This document shows, in pieces, positions 53,701 to 64,000 of a stretch of 64,000 nt of DNA. Positions within the stretch are counted from its first letter, which is position 1, and every line of letters begins with the position of its first letter. Both the position numbers and the translations under genes were made by a program. Below the pieces are notes generated by a model that was given only the letters and a program-made list of their open reading frames with translations, was not told the DNA's origin and made no database searches. The DNA is from Brachycybe producta (taxonomy: Eukaryota > Arthropoda > Diplopoda > Playtdesmida > Andrognathidae), in contig JAUPFP010000006.1 of NCBI GenBank assembly GCA_036925085.1, forward strand, positions 1,577,131 through 1,641,130. Reading direction: 5' to 3'.

Positions 53701-56700
53701 ATTCAGAATCGAACAATCATCAAACAAAGAAAAGAAAGTTAAAAAATAATGATGGATTTGGTTTAATTAGAAATGAGGAGGTTTTACGGGAGGAGATTCA
53801 AGAACTTCGACCTGATCTGGGTTCCGAAATAGCAAAGGAATCAGAAGATCTTGAGATCGTTTACGATTACAATACATCAGTACAGCAAGAATGTCTTTTG
53901 GAAAAAAAAGAAAAGCAACAAGTCGATTCGGACACTTCGTTTTTTGGCGTTTTTCAGAATGTCAACGATAATGTTTGTGTTCCAGGCGAATTTATTGAGT
54001 GTGTTTCTATACGAACGCCTCCTACTTCACCTCCGATTGCAGCTTCGTGCATAATCGATTATTTAGATGCGATTGAACTTGTAGAATTAAGTGATGATGA
54101 TGATATCATGAATGAGTCGCCAGTCGTTTTGACAAAGGTCTCTGTTTGCAATGAGAAAACAACAGAAATACGAAGTCCTTTCAAAACACCGCATCCAATT
54201 GGAGCCGTAAGGAAAGTGGTTGGAAGAGACAGTCCACTTTCATCAGTGCCAAGCACTTCGAGGGCTTCAATTGACCTATTGAAACCTTGTGACGTTTCCG
54301 TGAAATCCTTTGAAGAATCGCTTTATTCAATGTCACAACTCCTGGGAATGATCGACTATTCTACGATACAAACACCTGGAAATCTTCAAAAATCGTCGAT
54401 TGTATCTCACTCTCACCCTGTAGCTGAAAACCAAAAGGAAGATCCTATAGAAATCGATTCAGACTGGGATTCAAATGATGATTTGTTCGAAAGTTGTGAC
54501 ATCATTCCACCGACGCCTGAGAAACTGAAAGAAGAGATCGGAAGTTTTTCGAGACATTCGGTAGATTTTGTTGGAGAATGTAGCACAAGTACACCGGTAG
54601 CTGCCACCGCCGCCACAGCTGCAAGATTTCGTCTGCTGGCGTCATCTGCATCCGAAGATGAATCTTTGAGAACTAATGCGAGGAATTTTATACGTCAAAA
54701 GCGGCCTCGTCGTCTCGATTTGTCTTCGAGTGACTCGGAGTCAAGTTTTAACTTTGAGGAACAAAAGCAAAAAGTACGTTTGATGTGTTTCTTGGAAGAT
54801 GATGCATTCTTATGCACAAAATCAAGGAGAAATGCTTTTTTGAAGCAACTTTTATGAGAGATTCTTGATTAATTAAAAACTAGAAGAGTAAAGGTATTTT
54901 CATGATGAAATCTTTAAAAATGAACTTTTTTTTATGACAGTTTGAAGTCGACCAATTGAAAAAGGGAAAATTAGTTTTTTTTTTGTTCAAACTGTAATAC
55001 AAATTGTTTATTTTCAAAAATATAATCATGAAAAATTTTATGCATCTTTATTTGCTCTTCTAGTTTTTAAATTATTCTTGAATTTCTTTTGCAATTTTCT
55101 TTAAAATGTTGTTCACCTGAATTTTCTGCAATTTGTAAAAATAAATTGATTTACGAACAGCTGATTTTCTAACTCTCGTTATGTTGACTTTCGGAAGAGC
55201 AAAATGAAGCGAAACTAAAAACTACTTTAGAAACTAGAAGGGTAGCTCAATCACTTAACTGTATTTTCATGTTGCTATCTTTCACAATAAACTTTTTGAA
55301 GATGAAAATTTTAAAAAAATTAGCTGTTTAAAGTTGGATAATTCTCAAACTGACTTATCTATGCTGCACTTGGACTCTTGTCTCTCTGCCATAGGCCTTT
55401 ATGGTTGCTTGCAGAGTAATTTTTCAAATTCAAATCAAATCAAATATAGCCGCTTGGTGATTGAGCTACCCTTCTAGTTTCAAAGACGCTTTAAAAGTTT
55501 CTCGTAATTTTTTTTTTCGAAAGACAGAATAACCAGAGTTAAGAGTTTTAAATCACTTTAAAACAAGTTTAATCATCTCTAGTGTCCCAGAGTTGAAGGT
55601 AGAAAGTTCTTACTCGAGGAAGCCGAAGTGTCTTCGGAGTATGCCGCCAGTTGTGACGAAACGGTCTCTGGAGATTCTTACGAAGGAAGTTTCGTTGACG
55701 ACAGACAAGATACAGATTGTAACCTTTTGTATCTTTCTTCTTTTTTTGTTGTTTATTTCATCAGTTTTTTTTTGTGAATTTAGATGAGACGAATTCCACT
55801 ATGTATCTTCGTTCCGTTAAAAGCCCCAGAGCTAAACCGGGAGCATTCAAATTATTAACTCGTGGTGTCGTGAATGCAGATATTTACTCACAGACGCAAA
55901 TATCTGAGGATTCGGATTATCTTGAGGATAGTTTCTGCGTTGATAACGATTCTGACGAAAAGACACCGCCAAAACGTCAACGAACTGTCACAAACGATGA
56001 CAGTTCGAGCGACGAGACGATGATTGTGTCTCCAGATGTCATGACTCAGTCATCGGCGGCTTCTTCAAAGAATGCGACGGCTTCATCAAAGAATGCGAAT
56101 CCGCTGCCATCACCTGTTACCACTTCTTTAATGACGGACACTTTACAGTCCAAATTACCAGTTGCAGTTTGTTCAAAAGCTGTGGCTCAAATCGCAAAGA
56201 TTATAATCATTGTTGACAGTCGGGAGGTTTCCGGTTGTCAGACAATTATATCCGACTTAAGGCTGAAACACAAAGCCCATGTCACCGTTTCTAGTTTGAG
56301 AAGTTGTGATTATATCGTCAGTAATCGTTTTGCGGTCGAACGCAAGCTCGTGTCCGGTTAGTCGTTCAAACCGAGCATATCACATTGCGACATAACCACG
56401 TTATGACGTATTTTTAGATATTGGGAACGGTGCGCTTCGAAAGAAACTTATCGAGCGTATCGAAGACATGTCCGAGAATTATCTACGTACCTGTCTGATA
56501 GTCGAGAAAGATCGCACAAAACCAAAAGAACAGCCGAGACCGCATTCTATAACGAAATACGTAGCAGGAATGTTGGTACGACTTTCCAGTGTGGTATCTA
56601 GGATTATCTTCACCAAATCGCAAGGTTTTTAGTGTTTCTTCTAATAAAGCGTTCACAAGTGAGCGACTTTTAGTAGTCGAGTTGAACTGCTAAAAGTGGT

Positions 56701-57384
56701 CGAAAACGATGACCAGTTGATGTTGACAATGTATTGCTATAAGCTTTCGGAGCTGTACGCACAAGCAGGTTCTTGCCACTGACAAACTGCAGTCGCCGGA
56801 TGATGGTCGATCCTCACTGATGACGACTGCACTTCTTGTTTTCACGTGGACTACTTGTCAGCCACCTGTCTCATCTCTGCAACAGAGAACAGTAGAACCA
56901 CTGACAGTCGACTCGAGTGGTCAATTTCGCCAAAACGCCGACCACTTTTTTGCAGTCCAACTCATCTGTGAACGCCACTTAATACCGTTTTTCTACTCTT
57001 GTTTCAACCACTTTTTGTTTATCATGAACAGAACATACGGCAGCGATATTATTTGATTTGGCAAACAGCGAAGTTTGTAGCGGCTACGGTATAGAAGCGA
57101 AACACATTGAACAAGAAGACGATCCGATGTTCAATTTCTATCGCAAGTTGTTGGAAAACAATTTCATAGCAGCCGCGAATTTTTCGACTAAGTTTCCATC
57201 TTTGAAAGATTTCTTAAAATGGTATTTTTACCCCATTTTTTTTAAAAAAAAAATGATTATTTGTCTCAATTTAGGTTTTTTTTGTGTGTGTTTTTTCAGT
57301 TCGCCAGAAGAAATTTCTCAATGCGGGTTTCTTCCGGTTTGCAAAGCTGAAAGAATCCACCAAATTGTAAAACAAACTTTCTAA
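50731..57384 (+). CDS. FANCM: FANCM, fork-remodelling DNA translocase with XPF-type nuclease-like domain
   Basis: Anchors the Fanconi core complex to DNA and branch-migrates forks. Exons: 50731-51172, 51853-52089, 52159-54784, 55591-55718, 55784-56356, 56418-56624, 57032-57221, 57300-57384; about 1,495 residues against 2,048 in human, the middle being shorter. Order: acidic N-terminus; SF2 helicase with Walker A LPTGLGKTF, TKPLVAQQIEACF, DEAH in VVVDEAHKAL, LALSATPG; insertion domain; second RecA lobe with CVGEEGLDIGDVDLIICF and QRMGRTGRKR; long disordered acidic middle; YLEDSFCVD; ERCC4 domain with VDSREVSG, CDYIVSN and ERKLVSD; C-terminal helix-hairpin-helix for FAAP24-type pairing. The exon 3 donor at 54,784 (GAT|GTGTTT) was chosen because it keeps frame into exon 4; the nearer GTACGT does not. 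Intron 2 (69 nt) is in frame without stop. Confidence 0.95.
51545..51805. mobile_element. Foldback family H copy in FANCM intron 1
   Basis: 'gaaaactagaaaaaaagatt', 'gatatctttcaaaataaact', 'cataaaaagtttattttta', 'tacccttctagtttacaaaa' in family order. Confidence 0.65.
54872..55560. mobile_element. Two foldback family H copies in FANCM intron 3
   Basis: Copy one 54,872-55,075 ('aaaaactagaagagtaaagg' to 'gctcttctagtttttaaatt'), copy two about 55,225-55,500 ('tttagaaactagaagggtag' to 'acccttctagtttcaaagac'). The second is interrupted near 55,360-55,440 by a block that recurs at about 39,550. Confidence 0.65.
56650..56990. mobile_element. Foldback family L copy in FANCM intron 6
   Basis: 'gcgttcacaagtgagcgact' faces 'actcatctgtgaacgccact'; 'tagtagtcgagttgaactgc' and 'ttttttgcagtccaactcat' form the second arm pair. 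The interior is diverged from other copies. Confidence 0.7.
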
Positions 57385-57417
57385 TAAGAAGCAGGTTTGT
57401 AAGTTGAAAATACAAAT

Positions 57418-57423
57418 TTTATT
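57418..57423 (-). promoter_or_regulatory. Candidate poly(A) signal of KMO
   Basis: AATAAA on the - strand 95 nt after the KMO stop and only 34 nt beyond the FANCM stop on the other strand. No canonical + strand signal for FANCM was seen in this gap. Confidence 0.5.
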
Positions 57424-57517
57424 ATTATGATATTTGCTAAGTTATTACATTTAATTTTGTTATATAACGAAGAAGCGGTAGTTCTAGTCAAACGTCTTGA
57501 GTTATTCAGTTGAATAG

Positions 57518-63333
<5,816 letters not shown>

Positions 63334-64000
63334 TTTTTTTTTACAACCTTAAAAAAATTTAATTTCGAAAATAATAATTGCTATCCAATGGCAAGCATCA
63401 AACGATTGCAATAATTGAAACTTTGACCAAATGTCATTTTATTTATAGGTTTTATTTGGCAATTATACAGTTAATATTAATTTCATATTGTATCATTAGA
63501 TGGCGACATATGATTCGTTTAATGCATAAATAATAATTAATAATAAAACCAGACATACATATAATAGCATAAATTAATTTATTCAATATTTCTATATAAT
63601 TTATTGAATATTTTTTATTTATTTTATTAGCATTTTATCTTTTTTTTTATATATAAAAAAAAATGAGTATCATTGATATGAAAATTTATGGACGTAAAGT
63701 AACATTTGAGGGAAACGTCACAGTTGGATCAATCGCTGAGTTTAGGAATGAGACCGTATACTGCCCTGACATTCTAATCGAAATATGTCTTCCCTAGAAA
63801 CATGGATCATAGACACGAGCTTATCTTATATAATTACATATTTGATGCACGGGGCGTGGTTTTAGAGGCTGTATTTATAATGATACAAAACGTGGGAGGC
63901 GAACTAACATGTCGTTCATAAAAATAGATGGCTATAGACGCCATGTTTGTACACCCAACAGTTTCGCTGATATTGACTTTATAAAAATGACGTCGATGGT
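63334..64000. other. KMO upstream sequence
   Basis: AT-rich to about 63,660, then a less AT-rich stretch. A 45-codon ORF (63,664-63,801, +) matches nothing I know and has no splice context. No clear promoter motif was identified. Confidence 0.4.

Noticed and set aside
54774-54779. GTACGT as the donor of FANCM exon 3
   Set aside because: It would put exon 4 in a frame with an immediate stop; GTGTTT at 54,785 keeps the acidic FLLEEAEVSSEY frame.
63664-63801. 45-codon ORF upstream of KMO
   Set aside because: No similarity to a known family, no splice sites or neighbours to support it.

Overview
The window is nuclear DNA of an animal, most likely an invertebrate. It carries spliced metazoan genes with mostly short GT-AG introns, is AT-rich, and its introns and spacers are filled with short palindromic DNA transposons, microsatellites and minisatellites. 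No bacterial, organellar or viral genes were seen. The phylum cannot be fixed from the sequence alone. The FANCM nuclease signature argues against a vertebrate.

Layout. 1-18,091 holds no recognisable exon. It is probably the large 5' intron or upstream region of SNAP25 and is a patchwork of foldback elements, Helitrons, a mariner remnant, a SINE pair and long GA tracts. 18,092-35,250 (+) is SNAP25, whose 5' coding exon lies outside the window or was not recognised. It has three interchangeable 49-nt exons in the first SNARE motif and two tandem alternative last exons. 35,251-40,034 is 3' UTR or intergenic. LRRC57 (40,270-41,529, -) and AQR (42,128-49,015, +) are head to head. An MSANTD3-like gene (49,161-50,065, -) ends tail to tail with AQR and is head to head with FANCM (50,731-57,384, +). 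FANCM ends tail to tail with KMO (57,518-63,333, -). The last ~670 bases are KMO upstream sequence.

Functions. The genes are not one pathway: SNAP25 (exocytosis), LRRC57 (unknown role), AQR (spliceosome intron-binding helicase), MSANTD3-like (Myb/SANT DNA binding), FANCM (replication-fork and crosslink repair translocase) and KMO (kynurenine pathway, outer mitochondrial membrane). They share architecture: two divergent gene pairs with probable bidirectional promoters and two convergent pairs with 3' ends within about 150 bp of each other.

The points I think most worth following are: the triple mutually exclusive SNAP25 exon, combined with alternative last exons (up to six proteins); a FANCM that keeps the XPF/Hef-type nuclease residues which vertebrate FANCM has lost; palindromic elements that carry CRE, NRF1 and YY1-like sites and sit in the MSANTD3/FANCM promoter; and repeated cases of a minisatellite growing inside a foldback element. 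Exon boundaries were placed by hand from reading frame, splice signals and remembered family sequences. No alignment or search was run.
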